From Ascaphus truei (lineage: Eukaryota; Chordata; Amphibia; Anura; Ascaphidae), in NCBI GenBank assembly GCA_036426205.1, contig CM071570.1, positions 7,767,747 through 7,831,746 on the forward strand: a stretch of DNA of 64,000 nt, written 5' to 3'. Under the pieces are notes generated by a model, which had not been told where the DNA came from, did no database searches, and worked only from the letters and a program-made list of their open reading frames with translations. Made by a program: the position numbers and the translations under genes. This document shows positions 35,856 through 46,860 of the stretch, one piece after another. Each line of letters begins with the position of its first letter. The stretch's first letter is position 1.

Positions 35856-36663
35856 TGTAACGGTATTTCTGGCCCGGTTGACCCACCCCAAATCTCACAT
35901 TGGCCCCTGTGGTCTAACCGGACCCCCATACAGTGTGGATATGTCATATGGTTGCACCTGCTGGCTACAGGACTCCTGAGTCTCCCGCATGATGGTGTGT
36001 GGGAGGACCGCAGACAGGCCGCTGGGTAGTGTGCTGAGTCTCACCTAGTTACAGTGCAGCGCCTCAACATCACCAGGGTCCCTGCGTCCGCCATGGGGAT
36101 GATCCTGGCGAGGAACTCCTCCGTGGTGCTCCTCTCTGTACACTCATTCCAGATAGATACACGAGAGGTTCTTGGCTGAACTCATCTTATTGACACGGCA
36201 GGGCAAATGCCCTCAACAGGAGTATCTTCAGCCGCTCATCTCGCCAGTGGCTCCTTTAGTTAGGTAGTCACCCGATCAGGGATTCACTATTCCCGCAGGA
36301 ATCACTGCCTGGTACGGTCCCTGGACACAGCCTCCCATGGAGTTCATACAACATAACTGACACTGATAGAACTTTAACTCCTTCCTCAGCTCTGACAAGA
36401 GCTTTCCAGCAACACTCAGCAACCAACTACTTTCAACTAAATCTAGAACACAGTGCTGTGCCTTATGTAAGCTTCTGGGCTGACACATCTCTGACATCAC
36501 TAACCATGGGAGTCAGAGCATGTGACCAGTCCCAGCCATACACAGAGCACCCACCAGGGTGTGAGGGACAACTCCCATGATATCTGCTGCTGGCATGCCC
36601 ACACTTACCAGGCCTTACTGCCAGCAGGAGAGATGACTGTAGGCATTTTACATGACCGCTACA
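35856..36663 (-). repeat. 5' LTR of the 5.26-kb element
   Basis: 808 bp, same ends as the 3' LTR. It differs mainly by single-base losses and gains (for example CATCTTATTG here versus CATCTTTATTG), which removes the AATAAA signal from this copy. Confidence 0.9.
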
Positions 36664-37170
36664 CAAATATATCCGGGGACAGTAGAAAGAGCTTTCAAAA
36701 GAACTATTCATCCCAAGAGCAGTACACAGGACACGTGGTCATCCCTTAAGGTTGGAGGAAAGAAGATTTCACTAGCCTCAAGGGTTCTTTACAGTAAGGG
36801 CAATCAAAATGTGGTATTCATTACCCATGGAGACTGTGGTGGCAGATACAATAGATTTATTAAAAAAAAGTTTGGACATATTTTAAGAAAGGGAAGATAT
36901 ACAGGGATATACCAAATAAGTAAACGTGGGAAGGATGTTGATCCAGTGAGTAATCTGATTGCCAATTCTTGGAGTCAGGAAGGAATTTATTTTCACCTTA
37001 TGAGATGTCATTGGATGATATGACACTGGGGTTTTTGTTTGCCTTCCTCTGGATGAATATACTGTAAGTACGGATATAGGATAAAGTATCTGTCGTCTAA
37101 ATTTAGCATAGTTTGAACTTGGTGGACGCACGTCATTTTTTAACCTCATCTACTATGTAACTATGTAATT

Positions 37171-37740
37171 ATATTCCTTTGACTGACAAGAGGAGAGTAT
37201 TGTTTTTTCATTATTTAATTTCCAATGTAATACTATATAACTCTCTCTCCATAAATCACCAGATTAAAGGCACCACATCCTGACATTTGGGGGGTTGAGA
37301 CAAATTCATATGTATCACACGTGACAGTTATCTTTATAGCATTTTGAGTGTAATTTATAGCCTTTTGAGTGTAATTATTTTTTGTGTACAGGTAATTGCA
37401 ATTTTTTTCCCAATTCTCACCTTATGACAACAAATTCTGGTCAGGTTATACATACTTATAAAAGTGATGCAACTCCAGATGGAACAGCACTCAAATTACT
37501 CTTAATTCTTGTTTGCTTGTAATGAAAAAGATATCCTGTCCTGTAAAAGACCTCAAGGAGACCTGGTTTTGGTTGATGCAAGTTATGGCTTTGTACTGTA
37601 GCTCCCCCTTCCAGATAAGAATCTTCCACTTTGACATCAACAGTATGGGCCCATGCAACTCATCAACTGCCCATCATTGCCAGTTAATTATTTGATTGCC
37701 AAATAAACCAGGGGGGTCATCCAGTCTCAGCCCCCCCCCC
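37171..37740. other. Intron, nothing recognised
   Basis: AT-rich, with no supported gene or element. Confidence 0.5.
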
Positions 37741-37749
37741 CAAAAAGTT

Positions 37750-37975
37750 CAGGTTTCAGGTATATCCCAGCTTCAGCACAGGTGGCTCAACCGAGGCTCA
37801 GTCTTTGACTGAGCATATGGTGACAAAAGTTGATGAACTGGGATGATTGAGCCACCTGTGCTGAAGCTGGGACTGATTGAGCCATTTGTGCTGAAGCTGG
37901 GACTGATTGAGCCACCTGTGCTGAAGCTGGGATATCCTGAAAACGTGACCTGTTTGTGGGGGCTTCAGGACTAGG
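37750..37975. mobile_element. Palindromic MITE with internal 30-bp tandem copies
   Basis: Same family as 8223-8394. The inner unit GATTGAGCCACCTGTGCTGA... is repeated three times (about 37843-37932), so the hairpin arm was tandemly expanded after the palindrome formed. Confidence 0.7.
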
Positions 37976-38950
37976 GTTAAGCCCCAGAGACAAACCATAA
38001 GCCCATAACATTTTATGACGCATATCTGCATTACAAGAAAAAAGACCGTATACCATGGCCTTTTTGTAAAACGCTTAACCTCTTTGTTACCATGCGGCGC
38101 GTGAGCCTTAACTGTTACCTGGCTTTACTGTCACACTGAGAAATTAAAACTGAGCTCAATTTGAATCAGAAATCAAAGTTGAGAGATTTGGAAGAATACT
38201 GTACATTTACAGTATTGATTTGTCTTACATTTATATCATTGTCACACATGTCAACTTCTAAAGTGTTTGTTCACAGAGCATACTGTATCATGATCTACTT
38301 ATAAAAAAAATTACGCTGGGGAAAGGCCATTCAAATAAAGTGTATTTTTCTGAACAAAATATGATACATAACAAAAATAAAAAACGAAGAAGAAGAAAGG
38401 ACAAAACAATACAGAAAATCTAAATCTGATACTGTATGTTCAACTGAAGAAAAGGAGATAATACAGAAGTACTCAAGAAAGGATTATCATCTGATGGTAT
38501 GCCGACAACAAGCTAGATTTATCTATTAACTAACAATATGTATTTCTGCCAATGGATACGAGATGCTCATATCCTCCTTAAAAAGGCAACTACGTGTACA
38601 TTAGAAACATGAGCTTACTGTATTTGAAGCAGCTCTCATTCGACTATATGTTCACAACTAATAACTAGAAGACGCATGCGTATATTTGCAAATCTGCTAG
38701 GAAAATTGCCTTAAGGCATCTCCAAGAACAATGCAAGAGAATGTTTGTGGAACGGTATGAGAACTATGGATATCGGCGTGTGTATATATGGAATGTAGAG
38801 TTAAACATGTCTCTAACAAAGGAAGTCAGAATATTGTATTTATAATGTTTGCCGTGTAACTCTTGCTGCCAGAGGCCTGTATTCCAAAGCAGAGGGGGTA
38901 ATAGATGTTTTGAAAACTCTATTCACTGAAATAAGGACCTAGTGAATGAT
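37976..38950. other. AT-rich intron, nothing recognised
   Basis: Contains several TACTGTA/TACAGTA heptamers (about 38203-38215, 38283, 38432, 38617). No gene. Confidence 0.5.
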
Positions 38951-38954
38951 AACA

Positions 38955-39280
38955 TAGGGGCCTATTCTAGTAGCTCTGAATTGTGACACATTGCTTCTAA
39001 AGTACCCATTAAAAGCAAATGTGATGTTATGCTATTCTGTAAGCCCTTTTCACATGTCCAAACCACGTGAAAAGGTTATTTTAGAAGAGTTTTCGTTCTA
39101 GCTGTGCAAATCCTGGCGGAATGACAAAAATAGCATTTTTTGCAAACTCGCTGTATTTTAGTAGCTCTAAAAAGTGCAAAAGGCTAAATCGCTTCTAAAA
39201 AAAGGCACATTTATTCTTCGCTGCCCCAAAGCAGGTGAGATAGGAATTGCAATTTCCTGCCAATGCCTGAAATAGGGCTT
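38955..39280. mobile_element. MITE, same family as 14.6/15.9 kb
   Basis: Starts GGGGCCTATTCTAGTAGCTC. GTTATGCTATTCTGTAAGC and TTTTAGAAGAGTTTTC match the split copy at 14578-16200. Several GCTTCTAAA/TTTAGAAGC motifs give it a palindromic character. Confidence 0.6.
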
Positions 39281-39445
39281 TTTGGAGGAGGATGCAGAGG
39301 AGGAGGAGAAGGACCTCAAATACACCCCAAAGGTTTATAATGGTTTTTTTTATGATTAATAGTGTGACGATTAATTAGCATTATTTTTCTTATTGGTTGT
39401 CCTGTTTCACCTATATGAAATCCACTATTGGAGCATTCTGTACTG

Positions 39446-39740
39446 CAGGGGTCCGCAAACTTGGGCTCGCTCTTCCCCAACAACATTTAAATAAAATGCC
39501 GGGGGAGCGTGCGAGGCCTCAGTATGCGTCTTACCTTCTTTGCGGCGGCTTCTGGCAACGTGTCACCATGACAAAGCGGAGTCAAATGACAACGCATGGA
39601 CAAATGGCAACACATTTCCATGGCAACACGACATCACATGGTGTCATGACGTCAAAGGACGCCGCTGATGCTGGAGAAAAAGTAAGAGGGGGCGAGCAAG
39701 GGGGGAAAGGGCAGGCAGAGGGGAGCAAACAAAAAAGTAC
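39446..39740 (+). mobile_element. hAT MITE fragment
   Basis: Left end CAGGGGTCCGCAAACTTGGG is a typical hAT terminus. The inside matches 43448-45070 (GGCAACACGACATCACATGG and similar CATGGCAAC/TGACGTCA blocks). The right terminal repeat was not found. Confidence 0.65.
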
Positions 39741-39837
39741 TGTACTTGTTATCAAATATACAACTTTGGATGAGGTACAGAAGATAATTTTATACTCCTG
39801 ATGAGTATGTGGTATAGGTATCCTGTCTGTGTATGTC

Positions 39838-39896
39838 TCATCTCCTTAATCACATCTCCTTAATCACATCTCCTTAATCACATCTCCTTAATCTCA
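39838..39896. repeat. 14-bp minisatellite, about four copies
   Basis: Tandem copies of ATCTCCTTAATCAC, nearly perfect. Confidence 0.9.
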
Positions 39897-39899
39897 GTC

Positions 39900-41095
39900 T
39901 TGAATGTTGTTTCATAAAGACCAGATAACAATTAAAACAAATATCTCTCATAATTAGGATCATAGAGACGTGGCCAAGGGAATAGCAACAGCTACCAATT
40001 ATCCTTGTGGGAAAGTAGAGTAACACAATTGTGGGTGATTCATTTACAGTGAATGATACCAAATGCAGACAATGATTTAGAAACTGTGCATATTTTCTTT
40101 CAAATGTTTTTTTTGTCAGACTGCATTTTCCTTAAATATTTAATTATATCATATTTAACTTGCCTGCTCACATTTAACGTCACTTGCCCTTACTTAAAAA
40201 TGCATTTGTCTGATGAACTATTTATAGTAGTAGCTTCTTGTTATTAAACACACACCATAGAAACAGTCGTTAAGAGCCACTTGGCACATCTAGCATACGG
40301 TACATTATCTGCTCCTCGACTTGTATCCTTGTATCCTAACGAATGATGCAAGTTAGTTTTCCCTACAGTAGTTCTGGATTTTTACCCATGAATATCTAAA
40401 CCATATTTGCATAGTCCTATACATCTATTCCTTGTTTCCATAGGTATGTGACATTTGGTGAAGCCTGCTAGAGCCATTCTTTTTCAGAACAGCAAACCAT
40501 TCCAAAATGTAATCTGAGAAATCCAATTTTTTCTCATTGCCTATCCATACAGTACTTTATAAAAAAAACTCTTATTTTACAACTTCTTTGCCGAATTTTT
40601 TTTTTCTCTCTCTACATTACATATGCTGCAAAGGTATTTGAAAATCTCTTTCAATTCACCCTTTTTTTTTCGTGATGCTGCATGATTTATACAAATAATG
40701 CATAACTCCAATAAAAGATTCACAATTCACAAAGCATCAGCTTATGAGTAAGCCAAGCGGTAATTCAAATTGGCTGCTTAAAATTCTCAGACGCATCCCA
40801 TAGTCAGAAATTAGCTGGGATTTAGAATTGTTTAAAAAGACTGACTTTAAGTTATTTGCAAACAGCAGCGTTATTTATAAGAATTTTAGATCGTTGAACA
40901 TTCACATGTGTAAGCAACAATTAAAATGCATTTTGTTTTTTCATTTTAAAGAGTAAATTCCATGAAGCCACGTTGGCAGTGGGGTGGTGAAATGCAAGTA
41001 CTGTAATACAGATGTAGTGAAGAAAGGAAGAGGCAGCTGACTTGGTCCTCAATACCCAATCCAATAAATTGATTCAATTAGCCATTGCTTACTCA
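39900..41095. other. AT-rich intron, nothing recognised
   Basis: No gene or element can be supported. Confidence 0.5.
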
Positions 41096-41099
41096 CCTA

Positions 41100-41372
41100 C
41101 AGATGGAGCCACCAGCATCCGATCACTTGCCTGGGTAAAAACTAAAGCATCTCACAGTAAATGCCTCAACATTTCTGTGAGATTCCTAATGGCCCACCGG
41201 ATTAACACAGCAGGGGTCCCTGCAGCCCCACTCAGTTTGAATGGGACTGCAGTGAAACCCCGCTGTGTTAATCCGATGGGCCATTAGGAATCTCACAGAA
41301 TTGTTGAGGCATTTACAGTGTGTTTGCCCCAGATTTTCCATGGCAAGTGATCTAATACTTGTGGCTGCATCT
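41100..41372. mobile_element. Foldback MITE, arms about 120 bp
   Basis: 41119-41235 is the imperfect inverted complement of 41241-41357 (for example ATTCCTAATGGCCCA against TGGGCCATTAGGAAT, and GATCACTTGCC against GGCAAGTGATC). The core ATTAACACAGC...CCCATTC links it to the copy at 61080-61240 and a piece near 53340. Confidence 0.8.
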
Positions 41373-41374
41373 GT

Positions 41375-43003
41375 ACAATATAATAATGAAAAATATAGAA
41401 AAAGTGGGACATCGCTACTCATAGAAAACGTGATAGAGTATTCTTTTGCTGGTGCTCACCATCCGATGATCCCGGCATCTCAAAGCTGGATCCAGAATTT
41501 TGCAAATAGTTGTGATGGAGGAAGCACACAGGATCAGTTTGGTAAGAAAAAACATACTCTGCATTTAATGCATAAGCAGAGCAGGTACAGACATATGATG
41601 TTTCAGGACAGGATGGCCCTTTCCTCAGACACTACACCTCTATGAACAGTAAGCAAAAGCAGATATAAATACCCCTAGGGGTTTAATTACTCACCAACTC
41701 CCACCACCTGTGTATCATGCAGGGCAGCGACTCCAGCCTCCACACTTCCTGATTGACATCTGATGTCATCGCGCACCGCAGCACCAGCTGACGCGGTGAC
41801 GCGATAACGTAACGTTGCCAGGCAACAAAGAAAATAATAAAAAAAAGGGATGCACAGTCACTGGTGCTGGTTCCTATCATAGGTACAGCACTACAGTAGT
41901 AACTCTATGTATACAGACTAGGAATGAATGAGTTTAAAGGCACAGAAGGACCTTGCAATGTGGTACAACAGTTTAAAGACACAATCTACAGAGCCGAGAT
42001 TGGTAAAAGGAGGCCAAAAGGACAAAGGCAGGTTTTCACAATCCTCTTTATCTGTTTAAATAAAGCAGACAATTGTGCAGAAATTATACAACAACTTAGC
42101 AATCTACGACAATATAAAGTAATAGCATATGATCCAGTATACAATATACCGAGACAATTCGAAAAAAATTGTTGGAGATGCATATTTAAATAACATAATT
42201 AACAAACACCAGAAGGAATTCATTATATCACAACACCCAATAACCCCTGTTCTCACAAGATACACAAAAATGTGGACAAACCACCAGGCAGGCCCATAGT
42301 GGCAGGAACAGATTCAGTGTTCCAACGCTTAGCTATGTTTGTGGACACATTATTACAACCACTAGTACAATCCATACCAGCCTATTTAAGGGACACTACT
42401 GAATTCCTTCAACTATTGGATACAATCAATATACAGGGGAACAATGTCTGTCTCTGTACCTAAGATGCACAGAGTCTGTACACAGCTATCCCACATACAG
42501 ATGGCCTGGCAGCTATTAAAGAGCTCTACAGATGAGTGCATAACCAGAGCAATTGATTGAATGCACACTTACACTCCTTAAAATTATTCTAAATAAAAAT
42601 TGCTTCAGGTACAACAGAATTTATTACGAACAAGCACAAGGAACAGCAACTGGAGCAAACATGGCACCAATATGTAACTATGTAACATATGCAAATCTGT
42701 AACACAGAATAATCAGGCAATAGCCACACATGGATGTGCTATATTGATGACGTGGTCCTGGTTTGGATAGGTGATGAGGGTAGGTTAACACAGTTTTTGG
42801 AATACTTAAATGGATGTATATAGAGATAAACCCTATCTACAATATAATAGTATAACAAAAACTGTCTGTCAATCAATATTTTGGAAATTGAGAGGTACAA
42901 ATGAATTTCTCAAGTAGATTATTTCCAATATAAAAATAACACATCATCCAATTGTACTGTACCCACAAAATGTGCACCCAACTCTAGTGAGAAGACAATT
43001 TAC
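41375..43003 (+). mobile_element. Penelope-like element, RT region, broken
   Basis: RT pieces in several frames: NKHQKEFIISQHP (42205), KPPGRPIVAGTDSVFQRLAM (42275), QSIPAYLRDTTEFLQLLD (42370), YYEQAQGTATGANMAP (42620) and the catalytic YIDDVVLVWIGDEG (42745). Upstream, 41400-41930 resembles an inverted terminal region, including CTGAGGA ... GAAAC on the minus strand near 41630-41600. Cut at 43003 by the CR1 3' end. Confidence 0.75.
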
Positions 43004-43577
43004 TTACATAGTTACTGTACATAGTAGATGAGGTTGAAAAAAGACATGCGTCAATCAAGTTGAACCTATTTTAAACCTAGATGACAGAAGTATCCCTTAT
43101 TTGTATTTGCAGTATATTGATACAGAGGAAGACAAACAAAACACCCCAGTGAAAATTATCTAATGATATCTCATGAGGGTAAAAATAAATTCCTTCCTGT
43201 CTCAAATAATGGCAAGCAGATTTCTCTCTGGATCAACATCCTTCCCATGTTTACTTACTTAGACTATATACCTTTCCATTCTATAAAGATGGCAACTTTT
43301 TTTTTAAAGATATCTATTGTATCTGACATCACAGTCTCCATGGGTAAGGAATTCCACATTGTAACTGCCCTTACTGTAACAAAACCTTTCCTTTTTTGCT
43401 GGTGAAATTTCTTTTCCTGCTGGTGAAATCTCCTCCCTACCTTAAGGTAGCGGTATCCAAACTGAGGGGCAGGAGAATTTCTAGAGGGGTGCGGCGGTTA
43501 CAGAGGCCCCGCACTCTTCCACATGCACTTAAATTAAATACCAGGGGAGGCGTGAGGCCTCTGTAACTCACTTAACA

Positions 43578-44826
43578 CCATAACGGAGAAACAAAAGGTT
43601 TACATTTTAGAGGGTTGGAAATTATACAAAGGGATATTCGGAAAGGTAATAGGGAATTAAAACTACTCCAACGAGAACAATATTGGATCTACACTTTAAA
43701 AAGTAAAATCCCAGATGGCCTTAACGAGATGATAGAATTAAATCCTTTCCTAAGATGAGAAATAGAAATACTCCTTTTTATTATAATCATTGATGTGGAT
43801 TCTTTGTAATAGGTAAATAATTTTAGGTATGGATATTTTTAGTTTCAATTTAAATATTGTTTTTAAAAATAGGAAGTAGATGTTTTTAGGGTCCAATTGT
43901 AGTAATATGGAAAATGATATATAAGTGATAAGTAAGTTTTTATGAATGTGTCAATTTTTATTGTATAATTGATGTAAACAATATGAAATAGGTTTTTTTG
44001 GGTTTTTAGGGAGTCCAATGAAGTTGATCACTTTGTAAGGGAGGATATATATATATACATATATATACTTTTAAAAATATATAATATGAGTATTTTTAAC
44101 ATTAGGAGCTTTATTTGGGCAGCTATATATTTGAATCCTTTTTGTAAGTGTACGTAGACATGAATTATTAGATATAGCATCAGTTATTAATATATATATA
44201 TAAATATTTATTTTATTCTTAGGTAATATGTGTATGTTTTGTGTCTCTATATATGTATGTTTGTATACCTATAGTCACATTTACCATTAGGAAGTAATTT
44301 GCAGCATGTTTTACACATGTTTACTGTGTTGGACAATCAGGTGGTGATGACCTATATAAGACCACCTCCTGTAATGCCCTAATTCCTCCTGACGAAGCGC
44401 TGTAATGCGCGAAACGCGTTGAGGGTTATGCTCATTACTCTTGAGTTGCACTCCTGGGTAGGAGTGCAGTTTTAGCACGTTTGATTCTCCCCTTACAGTA
44501 GCCGTTGTTACCTCCCCCGTAATCTCGCTAGCGTTTGCAGCTATTGCCATAGCTTTTGACCTAGCTGATGAGAGCCCGCCTACCACTCTTGTGTTGTTGC
44601 ACTTCCGGTTCCGGGTCAGGGACTTCGTGAGAATCTGCAGCAGTGGATCGCGGTCTGGGCAGGGGGATTTTGACCAACGCTGTTTACAGACTTTTGGGGG
44701 AGCCTCTACGTGCATGCGGTTTTATCTAATTGTAAGTAATACTGTGCAGTGTTGTTTTAATAAATTGACTTTATCTTACCTTGGCATCTCTCTTTTTCTC
44801 TGCGCTCCACCTCCCCCTTTTTTGTA
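43578..44826 (+). mobile_element. Penelope-like element 3' end with 17-bp TSD
   Basis: The coding tail (RELKLLQREQYWIYTLKSKI then DGLNEMIELNPFL, 43645-43757) is the C-terminal end of a Penelope RT-endonuclease protein, with the GIY-YIG-domain end. A roughly 1-kb 3' region follows, with the hammerhead at 44385-44424. CTCTGTAACTCACTTAA(C) at 43561-43577 and CTCTGTAGCTCACTTAC at 44827-44843 form a 17-bp target duplication. The copy is 5'-truncated. Confidence 0.85.
44385..44424 (+). ncRNA. Type I hammerhead ribozyme
   Basis: All core boxes are present in order: stem I strand CCTC (44385-44388); CTGACGA (44389-44395, consensus CUGANGA); stem II GCGC (44397-44400) with loop TGTAAT and GCGC (44407-44410); GAAA (44411-44414); a minimal stem III, ACGCGT; H17 = T44420; then GAGG (44421-44424), which pairs perfectly with CCTC. 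Predicted self-cleavage is after 44420. Short stem III hammerheads are known in Penelope-like elements, and this one sits in the 3' terminal region of such an element. Confidence 0.85.
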
Positions 44827-46860
44827 CTCTGTAGCTCACTTACCTGCTGCCAGCTGGGTCTTCAATGACATGTCGCCATGGCAACGCAGCGTCAAATGAC
44901 ACCGCGGGATCATGTGACGTTACACAATGCCATGGAAACCTGAGTCAAATGACGCAGTGGGGTCACGTGACCCTCAACAACATTTGACGCCGAGCCATTG
45001 GGAGAGGAGGGGCGCGAACGCTGTTGCTCCCAGGAAGGGGGCCGCAGCTCAAGAAGTTTGCGCACCTTTGCCTAACGGGATTATCCTGGGTTGTTTGTAC
45101 TGACTTTGGGGTGAATAGTTATTTTGAAAGATCCTTGTATTGACCCTTAATATATATGTATATAGTTGTATCTCCACTTAGATAACTCTTTTCTAATGTA
45201 AATAAAGCCTTTCCTCATAAGTCAGATTTTCCATCCCTTTATTTTCTGCACTTTTTATAGTTCCATAATGTCTGTTTTATGGAGTGGTGCCAAAAACTGT
45301 TCTCCATATTCAAGGTGTGGTCTTGCTAATGCTTTATATAGTGCCATAATTATGCTTACAGTACTTCCCTTCCATCCATTTCCATTAAAATGCCAGATAA
45401 GATCTTATTTGCCTTTGCTGCTGCTGCCTGACATTGAGCACTATAGCTAAGCCTGCTATTTCTAAGCATTCCTAAATCCTTCTCCATCACTCATTTTTCC
45501 CACTTAATTTTTATGCTGCCTGTTTATTCTTGTTTCCAACTGAATAACCTTACAATTATCAGTATTAAACCTCATCTTCCATTTACCTGCCAAAGTGTCC
45601 TGTCTATCCTAAGTCCATCTGGAGAGAAAAATTACATCCTGCTCTGATTTTACTACCTTGCACAATTTAGTATCCACAGCAAAGATGGAGACTTTGCTCT
45701 CCATGCCAACCACAAAGTTTTAAATAAACAAGTTAAGAAACAGAGGTCCCAATAACGATCCTTGAGGTACTACGCTTACCACTATAGCCCAACCTGAAAC
45801 GTTTCCATTTTTTTATAACTCTGTTGTCTATCCTTCAACCAGTTTTCAATCATGGTGAAAATATTTTTACTTGGTTCAATGTCCTTTCTTTTCTACACTA
45901 ACCTCATGTGGCACCATATCAAAAGCTATTGCGAAATCTAAATAGACCACATCAACTGCATTACTCTGGTCTAAACTAAAAGTTACTTTGGCGTGATCTA
46001 TCTTTCATAAATCCATGTTGACTATTACTAATAGTTTTGTTATCCATGAGGTATTTCTGCATATTATCTCATACCCCATATTAAACCTTCAAGTAGCTTC
46101 CCTATTAAAGTAGCTATTAAAGTTAGGTTTACAGGTCTGTAATTCCCCGGTTGTGATCTAGCTCCCTTTTTAAATACTGTATACATTAGAAACCATGTCT
46201 GCTTTATGCCAATCTTGTGATACTGAGTATATGGAAATGGAGTTCTTGACTTCTGTATTAAATGTATTGGTTTGGCTATTACTAAACTCGGCTCCTTAAG
46301 AACTCTTGAATGTATGCCATCGGAGCCAGGTTTCTTATTTAATTTAATTTTATCAAGCCACCTATGAACTTCATTCTCAGTTAACCAATTGTTCGTTAAT
46401 ATAGAGATTATGGCTTCCTCTTGCAGCTCTATTATTGCAATTGATTCTTCCCTAGTAAATAGAGAGGCGAAGAATTTGTTTAATACCTCTGCTTTTTCCT
46501 TATCTTCAATAATTTGCCTGTCCATCTCACACTGAAAGGGTCCTATATTTCCTTTTCTAATGTTTTTATTATTAAGGTACTTAAAGAACTTTTTTGGGTT
46601 GACCTTACTTTTGTTGCAATCATTTTTCATTTTTGCTAATATGATTGCCCTTTTGCAACTTTTGTTATATTCCTTATATTTCTGGAACGTTGCCTCCGTC
46701 CCTTCTGACTTTATGAATCTAAACGCCTGCCTCTTTTTTTTCCATTTCCTCCCCTACCTGTTTATTTAGCCACAATGGTTTAGACTTGTTTCTTTTATAT
46801 TTATTACCCAAGAGTATATACGAATAAGTGTGTGTTTCTAACAATGTTTTAAAGACTTAC

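Larger units (their letters stand above)
31404..36663 (-). mobile_element. Complete 5.26-kb LTR retrotransposon, no pol, two long ORFs
   Basis: Two LTRs (31404-32220 and 35856-36663) of about 810 bp bound a 3.6-kb interior. A perfect 4-bp duplication, caaa (31400-31403, 36664-36667), proves a single insertion into CR1. The element reads on the minus strand. A polypurine tract (CCAGGGGGAGAA, 32232-32221) abuts the 3' LTR and a TGG-starting primer-site candidate abuts the 5' LTR. The interior has two long overlapping ORFs but no protease, RT, RNase H or integrase motif that I can find, so it is non-autonomous and must be moved by another element's machinery. Confidence 0.9.
27151..37170 (+). 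mobile_element. CR1 LINE, interrupted by three later insertions
   Basis: CR1 pieces are 27151-27590, 28808-31143, 31394-31403 and 36668-37170. Translation shows the endonuclease (GDFNHPDINWGNE, about 29030), then RT blocks ARSQPGNYRPVSLTS (30100), NQHGFMKDRSC (30220), VYVDFAKAFDTVP (30325), LGVHVDRSLA (30800) and RVQRRATKLI (31025). The 3' end (36668-37170) closes with CTACTATGTAACTATGTAA, typical of CR1 tails. Many stops and frameshifts show it is dead. The interrupters are a solo LTR (27591-28807), a MITE (31144-31393) and a full LTR element (31404-36663). Confidence 0.85.
43448..45070. mobile_element. hAT MITE inside CR1, itself split by a Penelope copy
   Basis: Ends TAGCGGTATCCAAACTGA and the inverse of CAAAGGTGCGCAAACTTCTT are hAT-like. 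Flanks ccttaagg (43440-43447) and cctaacgg (45071-45078) form an 8-bp duplication with two changes. The hAT parts are 43448-43577 and 44827-45070; the rest is the Penelope insertion. Confidence 0.75.
43003..46860 (-). mobile_element. CR1 LINE, minus strand, split by a hAT
   Basis: CR1 pieces are 46860-45079 and 43439-43003. On the minus strand the pieces encode KVNPKKFFKYLNNKNIRKGN, REESIAIIELQEEAI, KKPGSDGIHSRVLKE and ARSQPGNYRPVNLT, the same region as the plus-strand copy at 29.7-30.2 kb. The 3' end is GATGAGGTTGAAAAAAGACA followed by CTATGTACAGTAACTATGTAA-like repeats. It is 5'-truncated and full of breaks. Confidence 0.85.

Noticed and set aside
39838..39896. CRISPR-like array
   Set aside because: The four 14-bp units are contiguous with no spacers, in a vertebrate context; it is a minisatellite.
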